Source of the DNA: Punica granatum
Taxonomy: Eukaryota > Streptophyta > Magnoliopsida > Myrtales > Lythraceae
Direction of reading: 5' to 3'
Length of the DNA: 64,000 bases
NCBI RefSeq assembly: GCF_007655135.1
Contig: NC_045129.1
Location: 21,736,274-21,800,273 of the forward strand
Every line of letters begins with the position of its first letter. Position 1 is the first letter of the stretch. A program made the translations under genes and the position numbers. The notes beneath the pieces were generated by a model. It was given only the letters and a program-made list of their open reading frames with translations, ran no database searches and was not told where the DNA came from. Shown here piece after piece: positions 9,838 to 20,356 of the stretch.

Positions 9838-12800
9838 GCTCCACTCGAATCCAAATCTTCGACGCGTTGATTCGAACCCATCCGAAGAATGTCTCGGAGA
9901 GCCCGGACCCATATACTTCGGGGAAGGGCTCGACGGAGACAGTCTAGTGCCTGAGATAGAAGAGAGTTTGCGCCGCCTCGAGGATCGCCAACTCACCTCT
10001 TTCGAGCCGACAGAAGAGATCAACGTGGGCACTGAAGAGGAACCCCGCGTCCTAAAGATCGGTACGAGTCTCGACCCAACACAAAGGGTCCGAATGATCG
10101 ATTTCCTGACGAGGTATCAAGAAATCTTTGCCTGGTCCTACGCCGACATGCCGGGACTAGACCCCTCGGTAGTAAAGCACTTCCTCCCGTTAGACACCGA
10201 GAAGTTCCCGCCCAAGCGGCAACAATTGCGACTGCAACGGGCAAGCCTCCTTCTCCGCATCAAGGAGGAGGTTGTCAAGCAGATCAACGCGGGCTTCCTC
10301 GAGGTCTGCAATTATTCTGAATGGGTTGCAAACATCGTGCCGGTGGAGAAGAAAGATGGAAGGGTTCGAGTCTGCGTCGACTATCGGGACCTCAATAAGG
10401 CCAGCCCCAAGGACAATTTTCCCTTGCCCCACATCGACATACTAGTTGACAACACGGCGCGCCACTCTCAGTTTTCTTTCATGGACGGCTTCTCCGGATA
10501 CAATCAAATTCGGATGGCCGAGGAAGACAAGATCAAGACGACGTTCACCACCATGTGGGGAACCTTTTGTTATCGCGTCATGCCTTTCGGCCTGAAGAAC
10601 GCTGGGGCAACTTATCAAAGGGCTATGGTCACGTTGTTCCACGACATGATGCACAAGGAAGTCGAGGTCTACGTCGACGACATGATTGCCAAGTCCAAAG
10701 AAGGAGAGGACCACCTCGTTAATCTGAAGCGTCTCTTCAATCGTTTAAAGGAGTACAAGCTTCTGCTTAATCCGGCGAAATGCACGTTCGGCGCTCGATC
10801 GGGAAAACTACTAGGATTCGTGGTCAGCGAGCGTGGCATCGAAGTAGATCCCGATAAAGTCAAGGCTATCAAAGAACTTCCTCCACCTTCTTCGGTTCGC
10901 GAAGTACGAGGCTTCCTGGGACGATTGAATTACATCGCACGATTCATTGCGAACCTGACAGACAAATGCCAACCACTCTTTCGCTTGCTCCGCAAGAACG
11001 CGGTGATCGAATGGGACGAAGAATGTCAGGAGGCCTTTGACACCATCAAGGCGTATTTGGCCCAACCGCCGGTTTTGGTCCCGCCTACACCGGGTCGTCC
11101 CCTCGTACTTTACCTAACGGTGCACCGCCAATCATTAGGGTGCATGTTGGGACTGGAGGAGGAGTCCACACGTACGGAGCACGCAATCTACTATCTGAGC
11201 AAAAAGTTCACCGATGGAGAGTCCAATTACCCGGAAATCGAGAAGATGTGCTGCGCATTGGTGTGGGTCATGCAAAGGCTCCGACAGTACACGCTTTATC
11301 ATACGGTCCGCTTGCTGTCAAAGGCGAACCCCTTGAAATATTTACTCGACAATCCCTCCTCCACGCGGAACCTTGCCAAATGGCGTTGTCAGTTGACGGA
11401 ATATGACATCGTGTACGTGTCCCGCACTTCGGTCAAGGGGCAAGCGATCGCGGATCATTTGGCAGAATTCCCAATTAAAGACCACACACCGATTAATCCC
11501 GACTTCCCGGATGAAGGGATTCTCCAAGTAGACGACGAGGGAGAGAAATCGGGGTGGAAGATGTACTTTGATGGCGCCGTCAATTGTACGGGATCAGGTA
11601 TTGGCGCAGTGCTGATATCCCCGGACGGACACTATTACCCGGTAGCGGCAAAGATCGATTTCCCGTGCACCAATAATGTGGCTGAGTACGAGGCATGTAT
11701 TCTCGACCTACAAGCGGCGATTGATTTCAAGGTAAAAGAGCTCGAAGTGTTCGGTGATTCTATACTCACTATCTTCCAGACATTGGGGCAATGGAAGACA
11801 AAAGACGCAAAGCTAGTGCCATATCACGAGTACCTCGAGAAGTTAACCGAGAACTTCGAGGACATCTCGTTCACCTATACCCCGCGCATGACAAATCAAT
11901 TCGCGGACGCGCTTGCAACGCTCGCCTCCATGGTGAGCATCACGAAGGAAAACCTTATCAAACCCCTTGAGATTGAGATAGTCGAAGGACCGGCACACTG
12001 CAACTCAATCGAAGCATCCGAGGCAAAGCCGTGGTATGAAGACATCAAGAACCTTCTACGAACCGGCCAATACCCCCCATTCGCCGACCGCCGCGATCGG
12101 AAGACTCTCAGACGCCTCGCGATACATTACTTTTTGAGCGGCGAGATACTCTACCGCCGCTCCTTCGACTCCACACTCCTCCGGTGCATCGATGAACACG
12201 AATCGCGACGCCTCATGGAGGAAGTGCACGGGGGAAACTGTGGACCCCATATGAACGGTCTCATGCTCGCTAAGAAGATCATGCGCCTGGGCTATTATTG
12301 GTCCACCATGGAGACTGATTGTGTGAAACATGTCAGGCATTGTCACCGATGTTAGGTTTATGTCGATCAGATCAAAGCGCCGCCCAACGAATTGCGCCCC
12401 ATGACGGCACCATGGCCTTTTTCAATGTGGGGGATGGATGTGATTGGCCCGATCAACCCCAAGGCGTCTAACGGACACATGTTCATTTTGGTGGCAATTG
12501 ACTACTTCACCAAGTGGATCGAAGCCGTCACTCTTGCGTTAGTCACCGCAAAGGCCGTGGCTCGTTTTCTCAGACGCGACGTCATCGCCCGATACGGGGT
12601 CCCTGCGACAATCATCACAGACAACGCCAAGAACCTGAACAACAAGGTCATCGATGAGCTTTGTGCACAATTCAAAATCCGACATCGCAACTCCACCCCG
12701 TACCGTCCCCAAATGAACGGTGCGGTGGAAGCGGCGAATAAAAACATCAAAAAGATCATCGAAAAGATGACGGTGAACTACAAGGATTGGCACGAGATGC

Positions 12801-13279
12801 TCCCCTATGCACTCTTGGCGTACCGTACTTCCATACGGACCTCAACCGGGGCAACCCCGTACTCTCTAGTCTATGGCATGGAGGCCGTCCTCCCAATTGA
12901 AGTGGAGATCCCTTCCATGAGGATTCTCGCCGAGGCCGAACTTGAAGAGGCAGAATGGGCGAAGCAGCAATACGAACAGTTGAATTTCATCGATGAAAAG
13001 AGGCTGAAAGCACTATGCCACGGACAGTGCTTCCAACAAAGAATGGCTCGAGCCTTCAACACAAGAGTCCGCCACCGCGATTTCAACCCCGGCGACCTCG
13101 TTTTGAGGAAAGTCCTTCACGTCACGTCGGACTCCCGAGGGAAGTTCTCGTACAAATACGACGGCCCCTTCGTCGTCAAAGAGGTTTTCTCCGGCGGAGC
13201 AGTCGTTTTGAGCGACATGGACGACACTGAAAACGCCCTTCCCGTCAACGCCGACGCCATTAAGAAGTATTATCCGTGA
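9838..13279 (+). pseudogene. pol: Pol exon 2: RT - RNase H - archaeal-type RNase H - integrase, one nonsense codon
   Basis: A single frame runs from 9839 to the TGA at 13277-13279, broken only by TAG at 12353-12355 inside the integrase zinc finger (Gln codon in elements 2 and 3). RT carries YVDD at 10670-10681. A degenerate gypsy RNase H follows (~11090-11350). A second RNase H begins at WKMYFDGAV (first Asp at 11570), with NVAEYEA, FGDS and FADALA supplying the other acidic residues; dual RNase H marks the Tat lineage. Integrase has an HHCC finger (to HCHRC), then Asp 12437, Asp 12620 and Glu 12728 (D-x35-E), and a C-terminal GPF-type motif (KYDGPFVV). No chromodomain is seen. This is the best preserved pol in the window. 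Confidence 0.93.
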
Positions 13280-13407
13280 GCATTCGTATATTCTTTATTC
13301 TCCGGGCTCCGTGCCCCTTTCATTGTAAGACATTTCCATTTCCGTGGACGAGCTTCAATTCCCACAATCTGTCTAATACTAAGCTTTCTTGAGAGAAAAA
13401 AATAAAT

Positions 13408-13705
13408 TTTCTCGCTAGGTCGAAAACCTCTTCGAGGCGGCCTAGGCAAAAGCTAGGGAACGAGTGGCACGACTTAAAATCCCGCAAAGGGGGGGTCGCG
13501 GCAAAAGGAGAGCACAAGTCACTTCCTCGCTAGGTCGAAAACCTTTTTGAGGCGGCCTAGGCAAAAGTTAGAGGACTCGAGGGGTGCGATCTCACCCAAA
13601 CATGGGGGATTGTAGCAAAAGGTGAGCGTTCATGTGGGAAAAATCAAATAAAATGCCCCGCTAGGCTATTGCGCATCCCGCGGCCTAGGCAAAAGTTAGG
13701 GGACA
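13408..13705 (+). repeat. Three CTAGG...CCTAG hairpin units after integrase
   Basis: Units at 13415-13445, 13530-13560 and 13661-13688 each have CTAGG, a 17-22 nt interior and CCTAGGCAAAAG. The first two interiors carry AGGTCGAAAACCT and CCTC-loop-GAGG-type pairings. The same three units follow integrase in elements 2 and 3, and one clear unit is kept in element B. Confidence 0.8.
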
Positions 13706-14310
13706 ATGTCGGCTCGACCACGAAAGAAAAGCGACACTTTCCCTGTGAAGCTACACCAAGTAGTGGTTCGGCACTCTCTGACGCAAGCAAACTCTCTTCG
13801 ACTCTCCAGGCTCGAGACCCGCTTCGAAATGGGGGTCGAACCAGCGTATCCTTGACTTGGAGGATCCCATAAGATCCCACCTTTTACCTTTGCGCACATA
13901 CTCCACGGGCTATCCGTTTCAAAAAAGAGCCATTCTTTGATAGGGACACGACCACCCTGCAATGGTCACCGATATCAAATCCCCGACACGTCTTTACATA
14001 GATTCCTCTTACATATACCCCGTTACGCCGATTTAGTGCAACTGACATCCTTTGTAGGTTTCCCTGCCTCCATGCACAGGTGCGATTGGGAATCCCAAGG
14101 GGCATCTCCTTCTGGACGAATGCACGATTGGCTTGCGCGACAGATCGGGGTTTCGAACCAAACGGAGGGCATGACAAAGAATCCTCTTGGCTCTGGCTCG
14201 AGGGAACGACAAATAACAAGCTCGACTCGGGGCGGGACAATTTGCCTCTGCCAACACCTCCGACACACCACCTAACGCAGATCCCCGCCTCTGCTCCCCC
14301 TTGCACATTG
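13706..14310 (+). other. 3' noncoding region of element 1, non-repetitive part
   Basis: No supported gene. The segment around 13850-13990 (a CTTGACTTGGAGGATCCCAT-type stretch and following) is shared with element 2 (~26300-26460) and, reversed, element 3 (~57640-57780). It is part of the family's long 3' tail. Confidence 0.6.
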
Positions 14311-14775
14311 TCAACTTTACCGTTTTCCACGGGCTTCGCCCTAGTAACTTTACTGCTTTCCACGGGCTTCGGCCTAGTAACTTTATTGCTTTCCGGACTC
14401 CGCGTCCATGGACTTTGCGTCCACTTTACCGCTTTCCACGGGCTTCGGCCTAGTAACTTTACTGCTTTCCACGGGCTTCGGCCTAGTAACTTTATTGCTT
14501 TCCGGACTCCGCGTCCATGGACTTCGCGTCCACTTTACCGCTTTCCACGGGCTTCGGCCTAGTAACTTTACTGCTTTCCACGGGCTTCAGCCTAGTAACT
14601 TTACTGCTTTCCACGGGCTTTGGCCCAGTAACTTTACTGTTTTTCACGGGCTTCGGCCTAGTAACTGTACTGCTTTCCACGGGATTCGGCCTAGTAACTC
14701 TACTGCTTTCCACGGGCTTCGGCCTAGTAACTTTACTACTTTCCACGGGCTTCGGCCTAGTAACTTTATTGCTTT
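14311..14775 (+). repeat. Tandem array, ~33-bp unit with TTCG hairpins
   Basis: Repeats of TTTACTGCTTTCC plus ACGGGCTTCGGCCTAGTAAC. A 109-bp higher-order unit is duplicated (offset between 14408 and 14517). Each monomer contains GGGC-TTCG-GCC(T), a stem closed by a UUCG-type tetraloop in RNA. The array sits upstream of the polypurine tract, where Ogre-like elements are known to have hypervariable tandem repeats. Confidence 0.88.
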
Positions 14776-15265
14776 CCGGACTTCGCGTCCCCGGACTTCG
14801 CATCCGGTTGACTTCTTTCAGGACTTCGCGTTCGGTTCATTGCTTTCAGGACTTCGCATCCTCGGACTTCGCGTCCGGTTTACTGCTTTCAGGACTTCGC
14901 GTCCGGTTTACTGCTTTCAGGACTTCGCGTCCGGTTTACTGCTTTCAGGACATCGCGTCCCCGGACTTCGCGTCCGGTTTACTGCTTTCAGGACTTCGTG
15001 TCCCCAGACTTTGCATCCGGTTCATTGTTTTCAGGACTTCGCGTCCGGTTCATTGCTTTCAGGACTCTGTGTCCCCGGACTTTGCTTCCGGTTCAGTGCT
15101 TTTAGGACTTCGCGTCCGGTTTACTGCTTTCAGGACTTCGCGTCCTCGGACTTCGCGTCCATTTTACTGCTTTCCGGACTACGCGTCCACTTTACCGCTT
15201 TCCGGACTTCGCATCCACATTTACTGCTTTCCGAACCCCTCGTCCACTTTACTGCTTTCTGCGGG
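14776..15265 (+). repeat. Tandem array, ~27-28-bp unit with GGAC-TTCGC-GTCC hairpins
   Basis: Monomers GGACTTCGCGTCC + GGTTTACTGCTTTCA repeat with variants across the interval. Long apparent ORFs over 14080-15565 are products of this periodicity, not genes. Element B carries a related array (50610-50995). Confidence 0.88.
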
Positions 15266-15397
15266 CTTCGGCCCTTCACCTACCACTTCACATTCCCCAA
15301 ACCCCGCTCACACTACTATCTCATGATAGGGGGGCGAGCTACCACAGAAAACGACGATAGAAGCAGCCGCCGGGACCAAAAGGGTGCCTCTCATGGT

Positions 15398-15444
15398 CTT
15401 TGGCTACATCCTCTAACCGAGCATGCAACCAAAGAGGGGCAAGC
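15398..15444 (+). other. Pre-LTR stem and polypurine tract (PPT) of element 1
   Basis: CTTTGG (15398-15403) and CCAAAG (15429-15434) form a 6-bp inverted repeat. Its 3' arm runs into the purine-rich AAAGAGGGGCAAGC directly before the LTR. The arrangement is kept in elements 2, 3 and B. The PPT would prime plus-strand DNA synthesis. Confidence 0.8.
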
Positions 15445-16469
15445 TGTCAGCGCCCCATTTTGGCCCACCGGCTTCCCACACGAGGATTCCCAACCGAAGC
15501 CCGGGACACTATTCATCACCCGGCAATCAGAGGCAAATAGGCGGGCACGAGGTCATGAGCAATAGGAGAAAGAGCTAGGTCACTGAGAAAAGCGGAGGAA
15601 AGCCATCAGAATGAACGAACGAACAAGGAATTCCCCAAAACGACGGGGCTGGCACTGTGGCACTATTCATCATCGAGTCACCGAAGCACCGAAAGGTGCC
15701 CAATATGGGACTCCAAAAATCCCTCCCAGTGCCAAAGTGACCAACGACACGTCTGGATGTGTTTCCGGGGCAAGCCACATGTGCCGAGACACCCCGATCG
15801 CTCACGGACGCCTTTTCTGACAGAGCTCCCGGGGCCCGCTCCACCGACAAGTAGACGGCCCTCCAAAACGGGCCTACAGGCACCCAGGGACCACCAAGGT
15901 CGGGGAACAAGCTTCAGATGACCTTCCGGAACTCGGCTTGGTTTCCCGAGGAACGTTTCAGTGGTCACGAACGTCTCCCGGCGAGCCTTTGGGGCACGTC
16001 CACGAAAAACGGAGATCACAACGATCCCTGAGCACCTCACAACAATCCTCGAGCACCTCAAGACATTCAGGGAACACTGAGAAAATCCCGGTCACAAGTC
16101 CCTAGGCCTCCCCGGGCTAACGGTCCTCGGCCGAGGGCGACGAGCCAACGATCCCCCACGGGGCATGAGGGCCACCCAAAACGAATGTCAGGATGCACAA
16201 AGAGCAATCAGGGACCGAGGGACACTAAACTCCACTCCGAATGTCCGAACAGAGCAAAACCGACTCTCGAAGCGCCGAGTCGCCCGAACATTCATTCACA
16301 CGACGTATGGCGATATTAGGCTCATTCAAATCCTCGTCATTCAAGCATTCCAAATCTTCAAATTAATTGGACATCGGAGGTCGGGTGCGAGTTCAATCAA
16401 GTTTCAAGCATTTTCCAGCTTTTCTCGTAATCGAATGGGACCCACAGCTCAGCCAAGCCAAGCCGTCAA

Positions 16470-16560
16470 GCCGCGGCTCAACCCCAAGCCACGGCTCAAC
16501 CCCTCCAAGCTCGGCTCGCCCGCAATGAGCCACGGCTCAATCTATGGCCGGCGGCTCCAA
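16470..16560 (+). promoter_or_regulatory. Palindromic U3 repeats (AGCCGCGGCT type)
   Basis: Two to three degenerate copies of CAAGCCRCGGCTCAACCCC lie ~250-300 bp upstream of the TATA box. The core is the palindrome AGCCGCGGCT. Counterparts: 28860-28960, 36665-36745 and 52155-52215 on +; 35446-35545 and 43406-43510 on -. A transcription-factor site is inferred, not shown. Confidence 0.55.
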
Positions 16561-16791
16561 GGCTTCCTCACCACACAATTTGAATTTTCCCTCACATCTT
16601 TCACTTCCTATCACTTCCTATCACTTCCTATCACACCCATCATCCTTTCCCTTCCTTTCCCCACACTCTACATGACATTTCCCCTCACTAATCCCCTCTC
16701 AAGATTTCGGCAGCCCTCTAAGCCAAATTCGGTAGCCCATTAATCCTCTAAACCGCAATCAACTCTCCTTAACCGAACCATTAGCCTAGCC

Positions 16792-16797
16792 TATAAG
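16792..16797 (+). promoter_or_regulatory. Probable TATA box of element 1 LTR
   Basis: CTATAAGTTCCC is followed by a CT-rich stretch (CACTCTCTCTC) ~45-60 bp downstream. It is at the same LTR position as the better TATATAA of element B and the TATAAA of the minus-strand LTRs. Transcription would start near 16825, dividing U3 (~1.38 kb) from R-U5. Confidence 0.6.
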
Positions 16798-17965
16798 TTC
16801 CCTTCCATCATTAACTCTAATCACTTCTTCATTCTCACTCTCTCTCAAGCCAATCTCTCTCAAGAATCCTCTCAAACTCCAGCCCACTCCCACAGCTCGT
16901 GCGACCCCTTGCCAAGGCCAAAACCGGCCGAAACCGCCGGTAAACCACCCGGTATTCCGGTAACCACCCGACCCGACTTAAGCCAAAAATCACCAAACTC
17001 CCTAGCCCACATATTTTTCACCCCCTTAGTCCCTTTCCGGACTTAGATTTTCGATTTGAAGCTTCCTACATCACGTTCCATCCCGAGACCCCTTAGCCGT
17101 GCGCATCGGACCTCATCCACGTGCCATTTTCTCCCACGACTTCGGCGAGTCGTGCCATCACGTTCAAAGGGTTCCTCACCACCCTCACCCTCCCCCGTGA
17201 AGAGGTGGTCACGGTCCGAGGGCCGACCAACCGTGCACAACCATCGTTCACCCGTTTCTCTCTTACCGGGTTTCTCTCATTTTTACCGAGCTTTCTCTCA
17301 CATTTTCGGGTTTATCCAGGCCTTGGCACGTTCGGGTCTGCCCGTGGTCGTCTAAATCTACCTCTTAGGAGTCTAACGAGCCCGATCTCGCGACGTGCCG
17401 TGCCCGGAGCAAGCGTGCCGACTCGTTTCCCCGAAACTGCCGCGGTAGCCTCCTCTCGGGTCCTTTAACCCGTGACGCTCAAACCGAGTCTAGCGACTCC
17501 CAAGGCCACTTCCCCGACTCTTCTCCTCGGGCAACGAGGCTAGGTAACATCCCTCTACAACTTAGGGAAGTTAGGATCTTCGATGCTTGCTCATATGAGA
17601 TGTTTATGTGGTTTAAATAAGTCGGATGCATGAAAGCTTGCCTTTTTCCTTCGGATCTACGTCCCCATGCATTTTCATGCACGCACGTCCACCATGTCAC
17701 GTTCACATGTCCACATGATGCTTGTGCCGTGAAGGGAAAGGGTTAGAATCGAGGTAGGGGAGACAATCAAGCCACGGTTAGACCATGGGAGCCCACGGCC
17801 TAGGTCCAAAGGAGGGGACCCGGGGGCTCTCTTGGTCCCTCCGGGGCTTGATCGGCCTCCTCTTCCCCGAAACTTGTCGGTTCCCGTGTTATTATCATTG
17901 TTCGTCGCATGAGGTTTATTAGTATGGCGGGAATAGGCTTAGATCGGGACCGGAGAACCTCCCTT

Positions 17966-18041
17966 GACTCGTGTGAGGCAAGAGGACCCACGGCCATCCT
18001 TGGAGAATTATGGCCGAGAGTCCCCTTGGACCACACGGGTC
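17966..18041 (+). repeat. LTR hairpin, 3' LTR copy
   Basis: This is the copy of the 1133-1208 hairpin. Here the inner stem CGGCCAT/ATGGCCG is perfect, while the next block has GGACCC opposite GAGTCC (one G-T wobble). Confidence 0.75.
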
Positions 18042-20356
18042 TAAGGTGGCTTCCCCCTTTCCGAAATGAGTCGGTTCCCGCGTTTCTCGCTTTCCCATCG
18101 TATGAGTTGACACCGTTTTTACGGATTTCGTTATATTACGTGTTATATGTACTTGTTTGTGTGTTCGTTGCGTTCAAGAGACCCTGACGGCGTCGATTTT
18201 CTTTTGTTTTATTGAAATAGATTTCATTCTTGAGTTTAAGCGTATTATGCATGTAAGACATGATCGGAATCGTCCCTCGAAATTGATTGTATCCATTTTT
18301 TTACATTGTTCCCGATGGCCATGTGATAACTAAATGATAAGTATGTCGGTCTTGGATAATTTCCTATCAAAACCATAATAATTATATGAAATCACTACCA
18401 ATGAATAATTTTCACAAATGGGAAAATGGGACGAATCATTCGGCTAATTAAATCACTTGGACTAAATAATTGGGCTAATCAATCCTCAATTTGTAAACGC
18501 ATCGACGATTTACGGAATGGCGAGAATGCCCTTTTTCATCAAAATCCACAATTTCAAAATACCGAGATACGTAACACGAGTAGAGTTGATGTCTAGGGAA
18601 TACTCACATACCGTGACTCGAGTCCGGGCCCAATTTGAGGTGACCTGGGTCGGGGTACGAGAGTCCTCCTTAGACCCCTTCGTGTAACGCGATCTCCAAT
18701 TTGCATACGAACATCACAATTTTATCGTCTAAGGGCATAACCGTCATTCCGTGATTCACCGATACCCTAGGCGCTAGAGAGTCGGAAACACCTCGATCTA
18801 TGGACGAAAAAGGGCTACCCGTTCAGGTGCGAGTCTCATTCGCACGACCCATTCCGTCCACTTTCGGTGTTTCTATCTCCCTATCGTAGATTCGTTGGGG
18901 AGTATTTTATTTCAGTTACAAAACATAAAGAACCGGACTAATCATACATCCGGCCTAATCAAACACTAGGTAATGGATAGGCGGAATGATAGATTCCAAC
19001 CTAGAGTCAAAACACGAGTTTGGCTAATTCGGTGGAACCGCAGTGACACTTAACTGAATAAGAGTCATAAAACAAACATACACATGTAATTGGCTTAGAA
19101 CCTTATCCTAGCCCGCCCTCTATGTTTGCCTAGGTTAGATGTATTGTTTGCCAATCAACCACGGGTAATAACTGATTAAATCACGTACATTCGACGTAAT
19201 ACACCACTTGTCTGTATTCACCGACAATTGTCAGTTGTTGTCTGTATTGTGTCAGTTTTATCAGTTTTCTTCTGTTTTGTCTTTGCATATGATGATTTAT
19301 CGCGATTCGGGCCCGAGCCCATAGGTTACGTGTTACACAGGGTCCAATGCCCCAAACCATCGAACACGAGGTCCAACGCCTCCTAATTCATCGAGCGCGT
19401 GCAACCCGAGTGCGGAATGGGATCTAGCCTCGATTCACCGTTACACTCCGAACACGGCCTATGTGGAAGGCAATTTGGATTGGGCATGTGAAACGGATCT
19501 AGATATCACCCGGGAGCTCGATCGGCCCAACGGTCACAGTGGGAATCAACCGATTCTCCTGCAAACCTTGGATCGATCGGACCCGACCCCCGGCTCCTTG
19601 AGCCCGCGTTGCCTTAATTCATTTATCGGTTATTCAAAATACACGGTGAGCCGGAGCGGAATAGTGGCCCAATGCAAACCGATCGGGATCCATTCACTTA
19701 TTCGGTTATACTTTGTAATTGTTCGAGAGAACATTGTGAGGATTCTATTTGTATGTTCATTCATCTCCTTGTAAGGATCCCTGATCGGTGAGCGAGAGGT
19801 CCGAGTGCTGGATCGGTTAAGCTAGTCTATCGTCACCAAAGGTTGAGTAAGCTTGGTTACTCGTGGTTTCGGTTCACGCAGGGAATCAACTATCACGGTT
19901 CGATGAACTGTAACGCTAAGATAGTGAACCGACTCCTCGATGCACAAGCCTACTCATCTTTCGGACTCTTGGCCCAACTTGATCAATACATCGAATTTAC
20001 GGTGTCAAAACGGGCGAGTCGAGCGCAACTCTAAATCACGCGGTAAATAAACAAAATGGCAAGCCTAGCAAGCTAGAGTACCGAGAGGGCGTGCGGGATA
20101 TAGGCCCGCACGAAATAGAACCCCCGAGTTCGGAATTTCCGGTTCCGTACGACCATTGCCTTAGCATTTAGGTGTACCCCGTACCCCTAGACCCGGGTAA
20201 CTTGTCGGCCCTCGACCTTCGGGTCGTAAAATGGCAAGTGGCGACTCCTTCTCACGTGCGTCCGTCGTGCGTCCCCGGGAAGGTGGACATTCCCAAGCCG
20301 CGTTTGCTTAGGCGCGCGCATGCGTGCCCCAACGAGATGAAATTCGGGTGCGCACA

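Larger units (their letters stand above)
1..20356 (+). mobile_element. Element 1: Ogre/Tat-like Ty3/gypsy LTR retrotransposon, 5' end cut by window
   Basis: Two near-identical LTRs (1-3523 partial, 15445-20356) flank an 11.9-kb internal region with PBS, ORF1, gag-pro, a candidate intron, RT-RNaseH-aRNaseH-INT, a tandem-repeat tail and a polypurine tract. Position 1 corresponds to LTR base ~1409, so about 1.4 kb is missing to the left. Right of the element the sequence resumes inside the gag zinc-knuckle codons of element 2. Element 2's own LTR is clearly more diverged, so element 1 most likely inserted into element 2's gag. The predicted 5-bp duplication is GCTGC (20357-20361), but its left copy lies outside the window. 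Lineage assignment rests on domain order and is inference. Confidence 0.93.
15445..20356 (+). repeat. 3' LTR of element 1 (complete, 4912 bp)
   Basis: It starts TGTCAGCGCCCC and ends GGGTGCGCACA, with terminal TG...CA. Its right part is nearly identical to the 5' LTR at 1-3523, suggesting recent insertion. It joins directly to element 2 gag sequence at 20357. Confidence 0.93.

Noticed and set aside
14080..15565. Long overlapping ORFs (up to 385 codons) on the plus strand
   Set aside because: They are built from the 33- and 28-bp tandem repeats read in several frames. Low-complexity translations without a domain; absent at this place in elements 2 and 3.
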